From: Flavisolibacter sp.
GTDB lineage: Bacteria; Bacteroidota; Bacteroidia; Chitinophagales; Chitinophagaceae
Direction: 5' to 3'
Assembly (NCBI GenBank): GCA_013695175.1
Contig: JACDAZ010000194.1
Span: 1 to 7,487, forward strand
Length of the DNA stretch: 7,487 bases
The translations under genes were made by a program, and so were the position numbers. The stretch's first letter is position 1. The number at the start of each line of letters is the position of its first letter. A model generated the notes under the pieces. The model ran no database searches and was not told the origin of the DNA. It saw only the letters and a program-made list of their open reading frames with translations. Of this stretch, positions 1-6,209 are shown in pieces.

Positions 1-62
1 GTAAGTAAAGCTGTTAAAACAGCAGGATCAAGGAGGTTGGGAAAATCAACAATCAGGGTCAT
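1..62 (-). CDS. N-terminal fragment of a membrane-like protein, possibly TerC family (partial)
   Basis: Only the first 20 codons lie in the window; the gene continues beyond base 1. It reads MTLIVDFPNLLDPAVLTALL, a short acidic/Pro segment followed by a hydrophobic stretch. The spacing of 'DF-N-L--P--L-ALLT' resembles the N-terminus of TerC-family integral membrane proteins, where it precedes the first transmembrane helix and a LEIVLGIDN motif. That motif would lie outside the window, so the family call is a guess from memory. What supports a real gene is its upstream region: the ATG follows an A-rich leader and sits 24 bases after a perfect TAnnTTTG promoter element on the same strand. The opposite strand is also open here (1-72, ending in TAA) but has no comparable support. 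Confidence 0.4.
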   Translation of the reverse strand, partial: MTLIVDFPNLLDPAVLTALL

Positions 63-86
63 GAGTTTTTAATTTTTCTTATTCAT

Positions 87-119
87 CAAATGTAATAGTT
101 TCATATTGTTCTTCTGCAA
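87..119 (-). promoter_or_regulatory. Bacteroidota-type promoter for the leftward gene
   Basis: Read on the minus strand, TACATTTG (87-94) matches the Bacteroidota -7 consensus TAnnTTTG at every fixed position. A TTG at 117-119, the -33 element, lies 22 bases upstream, within the spacing range known for this sigma factor class. The predicted transcript would begin roughly 17-20 bases before the ATG at 60-62. The -33 region sits in a short CAA/CAG-rich repeat (116-133), so several TTG triplets are available. I found no equally good element for the divergent glycosylasparaginase gene. Confidence 0.5.
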
Positions 120-152
120 CAACAGCAACAACTATACAAACATTATACTCAT

Positions 153-1160
153 ATGTCTAATAGAAGAGATTTTCTTAAAACCACAACTTTTAGTTCTTTT
201 TTCCTCTTTCTGAGTCAATATCAAAAGGGATGTTTTAAAGATTCTTCCGGAATTTTTCCATTAGTGATTTCAACATGGGGAGCAAATCAAAAAGCTAATG
301 CAGAAGCATGGAAAATATTAAGTAATGGTGGGAGGGCAGTGGATGCTGTAGAAAAAGGAGTTCAGATTCCTGAAGCAGACCCTTTAGATCAAAGTGTTGG
401 ATATGGAGGTTTGCCTGACCGGGATGGAAGAGTAACCCTGGATGCATGTATAATGGATGAAAATGCGAACTGTGGTTCAGTAATGTTTTTAGAAGGAGTG
501 AAACATCCTATACAGGTAGCAAGAAAAGTTATGGAAAAAACACCTCATATACATTTAGCAGGTGAAGGTGCTTTACAGTTTGCTTTAGAAAATGGTTTTA
601 AAGTTGAAAATCTTTTAACTGCAGCATCTGAAAAAACCTGGCAGGAATGGTTGAAACATTCTCAATATGATCCTATGACCATTCCTAAATTATTGGAAAA
701 ACAGTCTAAACGGGGTCAGCAGGATAATCATGATACTATTGGCATGTTGGCAATTGATACAAATGGAAATTTAAGCGGTGCCTGCACTACAAGTGGAATG
801 GCATTTAAAATGAGAGGCAGGGTAGGTGATTCACCAATAATAGGAGCAGGACTATTTGTTGATAATGAAATTGGTGCTGCCACAGCTAGTGGTGTGGGTG
901 AAGAAATTTTACGTATTTGCGGATCTCATACTGTAGTGGAACTCATGCGCCAGGGATTACACCCTTTAGAAGCATGTAAAAAAGCAGTTGAAAGAATTGT
1001 AAATAAAAGAACAAATGCCGTAAAAGATCTGCAAGTTGGTTTTATAGCTGTTAATAAAAAAGGTGAATATGGGGGATATTCATTACAAACTGATTTTAGC
1101 TATGCTATTCAAACAAAAGATGGAAGTAAAATCATAAATACAGAAAGTAAATTCAATTAA
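153..1160 (+). CDS. N4-(beta-N-acetylglucosaminyl)-L-asparaginase (glycosylasparaginase), Tat-exported
   Basis: This is a glycosylasparaginase of the Ntn-hydrolase class (335 aa). It cleaves the amide between GlcNAc and Asn, a late step in glycoprotein breakdown. The precursor self-cleaves before a threonine to form alpha and beta subunits. Here that residue is Thr195 in DNHDTIGM (191-198). Arg223 and Asp226 in GRVGDSP lie 28 and 31 residues later, matching the spacing of the human substrate-binding Arg234 and Asp237 relative to Thr206. Other family blocks are STW (40-42), VGYGGLPDRDG (82-92), TLDACIMDE (95-103), NCGSV (106-110) and CTTSGMAFKM (211-220). The N-terminus is a twin-arginine signal (NRRDFLK, 3-9) followed by a hydrophobic run (about 13-20), so the enzyme is probably exported folded to the periplasm. 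Cys27 is not in a good lipobox. The second conserved active-site Thr (human Thr257) is Ser246 here. There is no Shine-Dalgarno; the ATG was chosen because it is the first and directly precedes the Tat motif. It is followed 12 bases later by the CutC gene. Confidence 0.93.
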   Translation: MSNRRDFLKTTTFSSFFLFLSQYQKGCFKDSSGIFPLVISTWGANQKANAEAWKILSNGGRAVDAVEKGVQIPEADPLDQSVGYGGLPDRDGRVTLDACIMDENANCGSVMFLEGVKHPIQVARKVMEKTPHIHLAGEGALQFALENGFKVENLLTAASEKTWQEWLKHSQYDPMTIPKLLEKQSKRGQQDNHDTIGMLAIDTNGNLSGACTTSGMAFKMRGRVGDSPIIGAGLFVDNEIGAATASGVGEEILRICGSHTVVELMRQGLHPLEACKKAVERIVNKRTNAVKDLQVGFIAVNKKGEYGGYSLQTDFSYAIQTKDGSKIINTESKFN

Positions 1161-1172
1161 ATCTAAACTTCC

Positions 1173-1895
1173 ATGTCGTTCATTATTGAAATTGCAACAA
1201 CAGATTATACTACAACCAAATCTGCTATTGAAGGTGGTGCAGATCGTATAGAATTATGTGCAGCATTATCAGAAGGAGGAACAACACCATCATTTGCTAC
1301 TATAAAAATATGCAAGGAAAATTTTGATGTTCCATTTTTTCCAATTGTAAGATCCAGAGGTGGAGATTTTTATTATTCTGATGAAGAAATAGAAATAATG
1401 CTAAATGACATTTCAATCATAAAACAATTAGGCTGTGAAGGAGTTGTTGCAGGGCTTTTAAACAGGGATGGTGAACTTCCTTTGAAAAAATTAGAAAAGT
1501 TTATTGAAGCTGCTTATCCTATGGAATTTACTTTTCATCGTGCGTTTGACAGGTGTAAAGATCCTTTTAAAGCTTTACAACAATTAGAAAATTTAGGGTG
1601 TCAACGAATTTTGACTTCAGGACAACAACCTACCGCACCTGAAGGAATAAAATTGATAAAGGAACTAATAAATGAAGCAAAAAATATTATCATCATGCCC
1701 GGAAGTGGTGTAAGAAAAGAAAACATAAAACAATTAGCTACAGATACCGGTGCTGTTGAATTCCATTCTTCTTTAAGAAACAAAAGTATAAGTGATATGA
1801 ATTTTATTCATCCTTCTTTTTCAAAAACTGATTATGAAAATCCTGCTGTTAAAGCATCAGAGGTAAGAGAATTAAAAAAAGCATTGTTAGAATAA
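1173..1895 (+). CDS. cutC: CutC family protein (copper homeostasis protein CutC)
   Basis: A full-length member of the CutC family (240 aa; E. coli CutC is of similar size), predicted to be a cytoplasmic TIM barrel. Family motifs in order are GADRIELC (22-29), PIVRSRGGDFYYSDEE (57-72), GVVAGLLNRDGE (90-101), FTFHRAFD (119-126), ILTSGQQPTA (146-155), MPGSGV (175-180) and EFHSS (196-200). The clustering of His, Arg and Glu at strand ends is typical of an enzyme active site. The family was named from an E. coli copper-sensitivity locus, but its direct role in copper handling is disputed and no reaction is established. The start lies 12 bases after the glycosylasparaginase stop, so both are likely co-transcribed. 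That pairing would fit a role in glycan or amino-sugar metabolism as well as copper (inference). No terminator is visible before the convergent pyruvate kinase gene 13 bases away. Confidence 0.92.
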   Translation: MSFIIEIATTDYTTTKSAIEGGADRIELCAALSEGGTTPSFATIKICKENFDVPFFPIVRSRGGDFYYSDEEIEIMLNDISIIKQLGCEGVVAGLLNRDGELPLKKLEKFIEAAYPMEFTFHRAFDRCKDPFKALQQLENLGCQRILTSGQQPTAPEGIKLIKELINEAKNIIIMPGSGVRKENIKQLATDTGAVEFHSSLRNKSISDMNFIHPSFSKTDYENPAVKASEVRELKKALLE

Positions 1896-1908
1896 GACAC
1901 GGGGAAAA

Positions 1909-3399
1909 TTATTCAACTTTTGAAATTTTTACCATATTTGTCGGCAAGTGCAAACGAACCGGGGTGCTTCCTGTACTCACAACAATATCACCTGCTTGTA
2001 AAAAGCCTCTTTCTTTTAAAATATTAATCTGGTCAAAAATAATTTCATCCAATCCGTCTTCTTCGTCATAATAAAATGCTCTTACACCCCAGCTTAAGCT
2101 AAGCTGGTTTACAAGCGTTTTTTCTTTTGTAAAAATGAATAACGGAGCTTTTGGGCGATAACTACTTATCATAAAACCGGTATAACCACTTTGAGTCATA
2201 CCTATCAAAGCATCCGACTGCACATCATGAGACAGTTTACACGCATTGTAACAAATAGCATCACTTAAAAAAGAAGGTGAATGTGGTTGAGGAGTAAGAA
2301 TATCTTCCAGGTTATACCTGTATTCTGTACGTTCTACCTGCATAATTATTTTACGCATGGTTTCTACAACAAGGTTTGGATGTTGGCCTGTGGCAGTTTC
2401 TCCACTTAACATTACAGCATCTGCACCTTCTAAAACTGCATTTGCCACATCTGTTATTTCACTTCTGTTAGGTTTTATCCTGTCAATCATGCTCTCCATC
2501 ATTTGGGTAGCAACAATTACAGGTTTAGCTCTGTGTAAACACTTCCTGATTATTTCTCTTTGAATAAGCGGAATTTGTTCAACCGGTAATTCAACACCTA
2601 AATCTCCACGGGCTATCATGATACCATCGCTTTCCAATATTATATCCCTTAGGTTATATAGCGCTTCAGGCTTTTCAATCTTTGCTATTGTTTTTGTTTT
2701 GCTTTGTCTGTCCAGTAATTTCGTTTTTAGTTTAATCACGTCATTAACACTTCTCACAAAAGACAATGCAACCCAGTCTAACTCCTGGTCGATAATAAAA
2801 TCCAGATCTACAAGATCTTTATCAGTCAAAGCAGGTAAAGAAATTTTAGTATCAGGTAAATTAATTCCTTTTTTTGAAGATAAAATTCCACCCATGGTGA
2901 CCTCTACTTCCACTTCGCGATTGCTTTTAATATCTATAACCTGAACTTCAAGCTTACCATCATCTATTAAAATTTTATTCCCAATCTTAACATCGGAATG
3001 GAGGTCTGGATACGACACATAAATCCTTTCTTTATTTCCAATAACTTTATCATTGGTAAAAGTTAGTATATCACCGGGGTCAATCTGAATTCCTCCGTTC
3101 TCCATTTCGCCTACACGTAATTTTGGACCCTGCAAATCTCCCAGTGTAGCAATATTGTAAGGTTCAGATTTATTGATCTGACGTATGTATTCAATAATGC
3201 GGGCTTTATCTTCATGAGTGCCGTGTGAAAAATTTAAACGAAAAATATTCACTCCGCATTTTACCAATTCAAGAAGCTTTTCATAAGTATCACATGCCGG
3301 TCCTACGGTGGCTACAATTTTTGTGCGGTGATAAGTATGCTCGATACCTGCAATCTTATCCATCCCTTTGTGAAAATACTTCCCTACATTTTTTGACAT
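1909..3399 (-). CDS. pyk: Pyruvate kinase
   Basis: Cytoplasmic glycolytic enzyme (496 aa) converting phosphoenolpyruvate and ADP to pyruvate and ATP. Visible landmarks are HRTKIVATVGPA (24-35), RLNFSHG (54-60), GDLQGPKLR (87-95), the lid B domain (about 98-187), the catalytic segment AKIEKPEA (239-246, Lys240 and Glu242), MIARGDLGVE (261-270, metal ligand Asp266), VATQMMESM (296-304, Thr298) and RSEITDVANAVLEGADAVMLSGETA (312-336). The C-terminal domain ends in STGSTPVRLHLPTN (475-488), with no added PEP-utiliser domain. The region aligned to rabbit 113-120 carries Leu89, Gln90, Lys93 and Val96, the pattern of K+-independent pyruvate kinases. About 20 residues precede the usual beginning; Met13 (codon 3361-3363) is an alternative start. 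The gene lies 69 bases downstream of pfkA on the same strand, probably in one operon. Confidence 0.96.
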   Translation of the reverse strand: MSKNVGKYFHKGMDKIAGIEHTYHRTKIVATVGPACDTYEKLLELVKCGVNIFRLNFSHGTHEDKARIIEYIRQINKSEPYNIATLGDLQGPKLRVGEMENGGIQIDPGDILTFTNDKVIGNKERIYVSYPDLHSDVKIGNKILIDDGKLEVQVIDIKSNREVEVEVTMGGILSSKKGINLPDTKISLPALTDKDLVDLDFIIDQELDWVALSFVRSVNDVIKLKTKLLDRQSKTKTIAKIEKPEALYNLRDIILESDGIMIARGDLGVELPVEQIPLIQREIIRKCLHRAKPVIVATQMMESMIDRIKPNRSEITDVANAVLEGADAVMLSGETATGQHPNLVVETMRKIIMQVERTEYRYNLEDILTPQPHSPSFLSDAICYNACKLSHDVQSDALIGMTQSGYTGFMISSYRPKAPLFIFTKEKTLVNQLSLSWGVRAFYYDEEDGLDEIIFDQINILKERGFLQAGDIVVSTGSTPVRLHLPTNMVKISKVE

Positions 3400-3468
3400 T
3401 ACTTACTTATTTTCAATTGAAATATATTCAGTTCAAAAAATTAAAAACACTATAAAATGAAATCAATT

Positions 3469-4452
3469 TTAACTGGCTAAAATTTTTACAATCTTCATCC
3501 ATTCTTCACTGATCGTTCCTCTTTTTTTACTTACTTTTTCAAGCGGTACATAGTTCATTTTATTATGTTGTATGCCAACAAAAACATTATACCTGCCTTC
3601 TACAAGACATTCTACTGCATGGTATCCCATACGGCTGGCAATCAACCTGTCCAGGCAGGAAGGTGCACCTCCACGTTGTATGTGTCCTAATATGCATACA
3701 CGTGCTTCAATAAGTGGTAAGCGTTCCTTTATAAGTGCAGCAATATTAGTGGCTCCTCCATTTTCATCACCTTCGGCCACTACAATAATATTAACGAGTT
3801 TTTTGCGCCTTTCTTTTTCCTGTAATGAATTAATAATATCCTCCAGATTCGTTTTTCTTTCCGGCACTAAAATATTCTCAGCCCCTGTTGCAATACCACT
3901 ATGTAAGGCTATAAATCCCGCTTCCCTGCCCATTACTTCAATTATAAATAAACGATCATGTGCATCAGCAGTATCCCTGATCTTATCAATAGCTTCCACA
4001 GCAGTATTTACAGCCGTATCAAACCCAATGGTAAAATCGGTTCCATAAATGTCTTTATCTATTGTTCCGGCAATACCGATAACCGGTATATTATATTCAT
4101 TACTGAAATCAACAGCTCCTCGAAAAGAACCGTCACCTCCTATTACAACCAAACCATTAATACCCCTCTTTACTAAAACATCGTAAGCTTTCTTTCTGCC
4201 TTCAGGCTTAAAAAAATCCTTACACCTTGCAGTTTTTAAAATGGTTCCACCACGTTGAATGATGTTGGCGACTGACCGGCTCTCCATTTTATATATATCG
4301 TTTTCCAGTAATCCCTGAAAACCCCGCATGATTCCATATACTTCTAAATCATTATAAATCCCTGTTCTAACAACAGCACGGATAGCAGCGTTCATACCAG
4401 GTGAGTCTCCGCCAGATGTTAATACACCTATCCGACTAACTTTCTTTTCCAT
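3469..4452 (-). CDS. pfkA: ATP-dependent 6-phosphofructokinase
   Basis: Cytoplasmic kinase (327 aa) phosphorylating fructose 6-phosphate to fructose 1,6-bisphosphate, the committed glycolytic step. Motifs are GVLTSGGDSPGMNAAIR (9-25), VVIGGDGS (102-109), the catalytic loop GTIDKD (129-134), EVMGREAG (172-179), PERK (197-200), GHIQRGGAPSCLDR (256-269) and GIQ (293-295). Gly at the third GGDG position (Gly108) and Gly129 just before TID mark it as ATP-dependent; PPi-dependent enzymes carry Asp and Lys there. The catalytic base is Asp132. The neighbouring Asn of the near-invariant TIDND is Lys133 here (codon 4054-4056), which is unusual. Effector-site arginines are retained near the N-terminus (Arg25, Arg29), so ADP/PEP allostery is plausible. 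Pyruvate kinase follows downstream, forming a glycolytic pair. A -7 type promoter element lies 50 bases upstream of the ATG. Confidence 0.96.
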   Translation of the reverse strand: MEKKVSRIGVLTSGGDSPGMNAAIRAVVRTGIYNDLEVYGIMRGFQGLLENDIYKMESRSVANIIQRGGTILKTARCKDFFKPEGRKKAYDVLVKRGINGLVVIGGDGSFRGAVDFSNEYNIPVIGIAGTIDKDIYGTDFTIGFDTAVNTAVEAIDKIRDTADAHDRLFIIEVMGREAGFIALHSGIATGAENILVPERKTNLEDIINSLQEKERRKKLVNIIVVAEGDENGGATNIAALIKERLPLIEARVCILGHIQRGGAPSCLDRLIASRMGYHAVECLVEGRYNVFVGIQHNKMNYVPLEKVSKKRGTISEEWMKIVKILAS

Positions 4453-4786
4453 CAGCTAATTAATAATTTCTAATTTCATTGCATTCAAATCCCAACTATC
4501 TTCAAAAATAAGGTTTTGTAATTACTGTGTAGCATAGACACATTTTCAATTTTACTAACATAAACTACAACTTTGTTTATAACTCCCTTTCTTAATTGGC
4601 AATCAAATCATTAGTGGCAATTGGCACAGATTTAGTTTTTATGCTCATATAATTGTGAAGTATGAATCATGTAGTAATTTCTTTTCTAATAGTATCACCT
4701 CAAATTTTGGATCTTTTAATCTTTTATCTATAAATCCCGAATCCGCTAAAACTTCAGCTTATCAAGCCTTTTTCAAAGATGTTTAA
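4453..4786. other. A/T-rich intergenic region with possible gene remnant
   Basis: No intact gene was found here. The left end serves as the pfkA leader and promoter. On the plus strand, the frame of the downstream broken gene stays open from 4583 to 4783 and then meets TAA at 4784-4786, without an ATG in that frame. A different frame holds ATG at 4662, followed by a short hydrophobic segment (MNHVVISFLIVSP) and a stop at 4731-4733. That could be the decayed signal peptide of the downstream gene, now separated by a frameshift, but this is a guess. No tRNA, IS end or clear hairpin was seen. Confidence 0.5.
4503..4510 (-). promoter_or_regulatory. pfkA: Candidate -7 promoter element for pfkA-pyk
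   Basis: On the minus strand this reads TATTTTTG, a perfect fit to TAnnTTTG. It ends 50 bases before the pfkA ATG, giving a leader of about 45 bases. No TTG is found at the expected -33 distance, so the promoter is only half supported. Confidence 0.35.
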
Positions 4787-5233
4787 GTATTTTCATCAGA
4801 TTGGGAATCCCCGTTATCATGGAATACTAAATATGAAGGTAACCTCGTAGCTTATTATTTTGAAAGAGAAACACCTGAACTAAATAAAAATTCTTTGGCA
4901 GGTGGCACTGTGGCAGTTTTTGCACGTGGTATTAATGACGATGTTTATAATGCACAAGACAAACCTGTGAGTTTGCCTCTTTATTTATTCCCGGTACAGG
5001 AAAATGTAAATGGTGTATTGGAATACAAATTTGCCTCAATGCATGGAAAAGTTCAAATGGTGATACAAATGCAAAAAGACATAGAAAATATGTTTAATGA
5101 TCAAAAAAATAACATCCAATTCAGATACTTCATTTTGCCTGATGCATTATTAAAACAACATAAAATTTCCAAAGAAGAGGCTAAAAAGCTTTCTTACAAT
5201 AAAATACTTGAGATACTGCAACCAGCAGCCTGA
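4787..5233 (+). pseudogene. Broken gene for a secreted/surface-type Bacteroidota protein
   Basis: The frame from 4787 to the TGA at 5231-5233 reads like the C-terminal part of uncharacterised lipoprotein-like proteins common in Chitinophagaceae. It starts with VFSSDWESP. Then come GGTVAVFARG (4898-4927), LPLYLFP (4973-4993), an EYKFASMHGKVQMVI strand segment, FRYFILPD (5120-5143) and a final SYNKILEIL helix. In such proteins the pattern is an S-W start, a 'GxVxVYxK' strand, 'LP', 'YxxxxGxVxI', then 'FRYIIIPG'. The pattern match is from memory. An in-frame TAA (4784-4786) lies right before this domain. No ATG occurs in frame until the Met at 5039-5041, so no normal start covers it; TTG at 4895 would give 112 aa lacking the first strands and any signal peptide. 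It is therefore more likely decayed than a small functional gene. The function is unknown. The next gene starts 19 bases after the stop. Confidence 0.5.
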
Positions 5234-5252
5234 TTTTAATTTTTCTTTGCGG

Positions 5253-6158
5253 ATGCAAACAATTTTAATTACCGGTGCAAATGGTTTTATTGCTTCATAT
5301 TTAATAAAAATTGCAGCTAATGAATTTAAGGTGATTGCTACCGGCAAAGGGTTAAACAAGAAAATCTTTTCTTCTGAAAACATTGTTTACGAACAACTGG
5401 ATTTTACTTCTGAAAAAGATATAGAAGCAGTATTTCAAAAATACAAACCTGATATTGTTGTTCATGCAGGTGCAATGTCAAAACCTGATGATTGTGAAAT
5501 CAACAAACCTTTGGCTTTTCAAACTAATGTAAAAAGTACTGAGTATCTGTTAAACGCAGCGGGTACTTTTAAATCTTTCTTTATTTTTCTTTCCACTGAT
5601 TTTATTTTTGATGGTGAAAAGGGAATGTATCAGGAAGAAGACGAATCTAATCCTGTAAACTATTATGGAGAAACAAAATTGTTGGCTGAATCAGAAGTAA
5701 AAAATTACGCTTACGATTGGTCTATCATAAGAACAGTACTGGTTTATGGCAATCCGGGTTCGGGAAGAGATAATATCCTGACTATGGTTGCCGGAGCTTT
5801 AAAAAAAAATAAGGAAGTTAAAATATTTGATGACCAGGTTCGAACTCCTACCTATGTCGAAGACCTTGCAAGAGGAATAAAAACAATTATAGATAAAAGA
5901 ATCAATGGGATATTTCATCTTTCCGGTAAAGACGTATTAACTCCTTATGAAATGGCTGTTGCAGTTGCCCGGTTTTTACAGATGAATGAAAATTTAATAA
6001 TAAAAGTTACTGAAAAAGATTTTCAACAACCCGCCCGGCGTCCTTTAAAAACAGGATTTGATATTTCAAAAGCAGAAGCAACATTAAATTATACAACAAT
6101 TTCTTTTGCCGAAGGACTATTTCAAACTTTTTCTAAGGAGATATTACCAGGGGAGTAG
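5253..6158 (+). CDS. RmlD-like SDR-family NAD(P)-dependent oxidoreductase (dTDP-4-dehydrorhamnose reductase-like)
   Basis: An extended-SDR protein (301 aa) of the RmlD/sugar-nucleotide reductase type, expected in the cytoplasm with NAD(P)H. It begins directly with the Rossmann strand and dinucleotide motif ILITGANGF (4-12); the third glycine of TGxxGxxG is Ala14. VVHAGAMSKPDDCE (69-82) resembles the RmlD 'N-A-A-y-T-x-V-D-x-A-E' segment. The catalytic set is Ser114/Thr115 in FLSTDFIF and Tyr138-x3-Lys142 in NYYGETKLLAE. RTPTYVEDLARG (197-208), GIFHLSG (219-225) and RRPLKTGFDISKA (262-274) complete the pattern of the substrate half. Start choice: ATG 5253 puts the fold at residue 2; an upstream TTG at 5208 would add 15 unrelated residues and overlap the preceding frame. 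No rmlA, rmlB or rmlC neighbour is present, so true rhamnose synthesis is not supported. Another nucleotide-sugar or MAT2B-like role is possible. Confidence 0.85.
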   Translation: MQTILITGANGFIASYLIKIAANEFKVIATGKGLNKKIFSSENIVYEQLDFTSEKDIEAVFQKYKPDIVVHAGAMSKPDDCEINKPLAFQTNVKSTEYLLNAAGTFKSFFIFLSTDFIFDGEKGMYQEEDESNPVNYYGETKLLAESEVKNYAYDWSIIRTVLVYGNPGSGRDNILTMVAGALKKNKEVKIFDDQVRTPTYVEDLARGIKTIIDKRINGIFHLSGKDVLTPYEMAVAVARFLQMNENLIIKVTEKDFQQPARRPLKTGFDISKAEATLNYTTISFAEGLFQTFSKEILPGE

Positions 6159-6185
6159 CTTAGGATTCTATTAATTCAATCCACC

Positions 6186-6193
6186 TATATTTG
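6186..6193 (+). promoter_or_regulatory. -7 promoter element for the acyl-CoA dehydrogenase gene
   Basis: TATATTTG is a perfect TAnnTTTG match ending 16 bases before the ATG at 6210. Transcription would start about 10 bases before the start codon, giving a very short leader with no Shine-Dalgarno. The -33 region lacks a TTG; TTA at 6160-6162 is at a tolerable distance. The position between two same-strand genes suggests that the dehydrogenase can be transcribed independently of the SDR gene. Confidence 0.5.
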
Positions 6194-6209
6194 CGCCACA
6201 ATAAGCTAT

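Noticed and set aside
1..72. Plus-strand open frame ending in TAA at 70-72, as the tail of an upstream gene
   Set aside because: It encodes a basic 23-residue tail with no recognisable motif. The opposite strand has a start codon, an A-rich leader and a perfect promoter element at the right distance. Cannot be fully excluded.
2357..2944. Two open frames antisense to pyruvate kinase
   Set aside because: Low-complexity Ser/Leu/Ile translations that mirror the codons of pyk; no domain signal.
3225..3455. 76-codon plus-strand frame across the pyk start
   Set aside because: Mostly antisense to the conserved N-terminus of pyruvate kinase and without any family motif.
3400..3468. Separate promoter or terminator between pfkA and pyk
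   Set aside because: Only a 7-of-8 match (TATATTTC) on the minus strand, without a -33 TTG, and no GC-rich hairpin; a shared transcript is simpler.
3572..4048. 158-codon open frame antisense to pfkA
   Set aside because: A shadow of a strongly conserved gene; Ser/Ile-rich composition, no motif and no separate promoter.
4594..4626. Direct repeat AATTGGCA (4594-4601 and 4619-4626) as a mobile-element footprint or operator
   Set aside because: An 8-base repeat in A/T-rich DNA is close to chance, and there are no inverted ends, transposase or symmetrical operator around it.
5150..5383. Minus-strand frame spanning the junction of the broken gene and the SDR gene
   Set aside because: It runs antisense to the dinucleotide-binding motif of a clear SDR gene and has no recognisable content.
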